DNA of 64,000 bases from Ga0077536 sp035325705. GTDB taxonomy: Bacteria > Pseudomonadota > Gammaproteobacteria > Ga0077536. The position numbers were made by a program, and so were the translations under genes. The DNA lies in NCBI GenBank assembly GCA_035325705.1, contig DAOKZI010000018.1, positions 22,545 to 86,544 of the forward strand, in the 5' to 3' direction. Shown piece after piece: positions 62,907 to 64,000 of this stretch (positions are counted from its first letter, which is position 1; each line of letters starts with the position of its first letter). The notes under the pieces are model-generated. The model saw only the letters and a list, made by a program, of their open reading frames with translations, ran no database searches and was not told where the DNA came from.

Positions 62907-63731
62907 ATGAGCGCCGACATCTTGAAGCGCTGGCTGGCCGGCGCGCGTCCGGGCGCGCTGTGGGTGGAATACGACGACTATGCCGGCCGGGTGTTTGCCG
63001 GTGCGCCGGCGGACTGGCTGAGCCAGGCCGTGCGGTACGCGAACACGCTGGGTCAGGCGCGCAAGATCGTGCGCACCGACGTGCTGACGATCGATCTGAC
63101 GGCGCCCTGTCTGGCGCGCGCGCCGGCGGCCGGCAGCCCGGCCGAGCGCGCGCGCGCGGCGCTCGAAGACGCCGGCGCGCGCGCCTTCGGCACGGAGGTG
63201 CTCGACGCGCTCGCGCACAAGTTCGCCGGAGACACGGATCTCGCGCTCAAGATCGCCTCGCCGCGCGATCTGCTGAGGCGCTGCGGCGAGCAAGGCGAGC
63301 CTTCTTTCGACGATCTCGACGAGCTCGCGACCGCGCTCGCGGGCCTGCTGCGCGCGCTCGCCGACAAACCCGTCGCGGCCTTGCTCGTCGCGCGTGAGGA
63401 CGCGCAGGCTTGGACCGCCGACGAAGCCGAAGCCTGCGAGCCGCTGTTCAGCGCGGCTCATCATTACGGCTGGGCTACGGCGCTAGGCGTCGGCGCGGCG
63501 CTGCTCGAAGGCGGCGAGGAGTTCTCGGGCGTCGATCTGCTGCTGTGCGCGGAAGCCCCGGCCGGGCGGCTCGCAGCGAGAGAGCGACCGCGCGTCGGCG
63601 GCGGTCTGCCCGAGGCCTATTGGCGAGGCGACGCGGCACCGGCGCTGCCCGCCGGCACGCTCGCCTACGGCGTCATTCCCGCCGACGCCGAGCCCGAGCG
63701 TATCGTCGCGCGCTGCGCGGCCCTCGGCTGA
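62907..63731 (+). CDS. ApcE-like accessory subunit
   Basis: 274 residues (about 29 kDa). SADILKRWLAGARPGALWVEYDDYAGRVFAG and LTIDLTAPCLARAP, GGGLPEAYWRGDA appear characteristic; no catalytic motif of a general family is seen. Position last in the cluster, ten bases after ApcD, and size fit the fifth subunit of acetophenone carboxylase, which is not tightly bound but needed for activity. Assignment rests on context. Confidence 0.68.
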   Translation: MSADILKRWLAGARPGALWVEYDDYAGRVFAGAPADWLSQAVRYANTLGQARKIVRTDVLTIDLTAPCLARAPAAGSPAERARAALEDAGARAFGTEVLDALAHKFAGDTDLALKIASPRDLLRRCGEQGEPSFDDLDELATALAGLLRALADKPVAALLVAREDAQAWTADEAEACEPLFSAAHHYGWATALGVGAALLEGGEEFSGVDLLLCAEAPAGRLAARERPRVGGGLPEAYWRGDAAPALPAGTLAYGVIPADAEPERIVARCAALG

Positions 63732-63760
63732 GCGGTCGAGCGGGAATGTAGCCAACTTTA

Positions 63761-64000
63761 CGTAGCCCGGGTGCAGCGTAGCGGAACCCGGGATCTTCGA
63801 GCCGCCACACCGCACCGAAGATCCCGGGTTACGCGCTGCGCGCTACACCCGGGCTACGAAAAGCCGGGTGCCTCGTACAGCCCTGTCGTAGCCCGGGTGC
63901 AGCGTAGCGGAACCCGGGATCTTCGAGCCGCCACACCGCGCCGAGGATCCCGGGTTACGCGCTGCGCGCTACACCCGGGCTACGAAAAGCCGGGTGCCTC
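63761..64000. repeat. 126-bp tandem repeat of family A elements, running off the window
   Basis: Unit 1 is 63761-63886; unit 2 begins at 63887 and is cut by the window end after 114 bases. Each unit is an inverted pair: CGTAGCCCGGGTGCAGCG left, CTACACCCGGGCTACG right. The units differ only at CACCGAAGATCC versus CGCCGAGGATCC. More copies may lie outside. Confidence 0.9.

Overview
The window comes from a GC-rich proteobacterium with strong G/C preference at third codon positions. A cbb3 (cco/fix) oxidase locus with FixL-FixJ and FNR regulators, a VPLPA-type C-terminal sorting signal and mitochondrial-type sulfide:quinone reductase point to a respiratory, probably microaerobic gammaproteobacterium. 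A Steroidobacterales/Nevskiales-like lineage is a guess; no rRNA or other taxonomic marker is present. I saw no rRNA, tRNA, CRISPR array, phage or insertion sequence.

Left part (1-24 kb): a partial M18 aminopeptidase, a cation P-type ATPase, and a redoxin-family gene interrupted by an in-frame TGA that sits exactly at the redox-active site and is followed by a bacterial SECIS-like hairpin. This is best read as a selenoprotein. Then come a hotdog thioesterase, two alpha/beta hydrolases, a cupin, the conserved trio ATP-grasp ligase / inactive-transglutaminase 7TM protein / retropepsin-like protease, cysK, a monoheme secreted cytochrome, a Lon-like protease, a queE with unusual cysteine spacing, two tiny membrane proteins, a hybrid histidine kinase, an OmpR-type regulator, an LLM-family flavin enzyme and a UbiC-like protein.

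Middle (24-40 kb): an AraC regulator faces a HyuA-HyuB-HyuB cluster (ATP-dependent hydantoinase/ketone carboxylase superfamily, with two tandem HyuB paralogues) ending in a small secreted HExxH protein. Next are a VPLPA-sorted exported protein, a membrane HPt protein, and an LLM monooxygenase translationally coupled to an alpha/beta hydrolase.

Low-oxygen respiration block (36-52 kb): a universal stress protein, heme-PAS FixL, FixJ, an Fe-S FNR-type regulator with a candidate FixJ operator upstream, a degenerate receiver protein, then ccoNOQP-orf-ccoG-ccoH on the minus strand and ccoI-ccoS on the plus strand. ccoN and ccoI diverge from one FNR box. A SafE/TauE-like membrane protein and a sulfide:quinone reductase follow. 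The inferred circuit is FixL senses O2, FixJ activates the FNR/FixK gene, and FNR activates both cco units.

Right part (52-64 kb): a DUF1329 exported protein, a flavin-dependent tryptophan-halogenase-like enzyme, and a compact five-gene cluster whose order and sizes match acetophenone carboxylase (ApcABCDE): HyuA-like, small zinc-finger subunit, HyuA-like, HyuB-like, accessory subunit. With the 25-31 kb cluster, the window holds two independent ATP-dependent carboxylase/hydrolase systems of unknown substrate.

Intergenic spaces are filled by at least three families of dispersed palindromic repeats, up to several hundred bases, and the window ends in a 126-bp tandem repeat of one of them.
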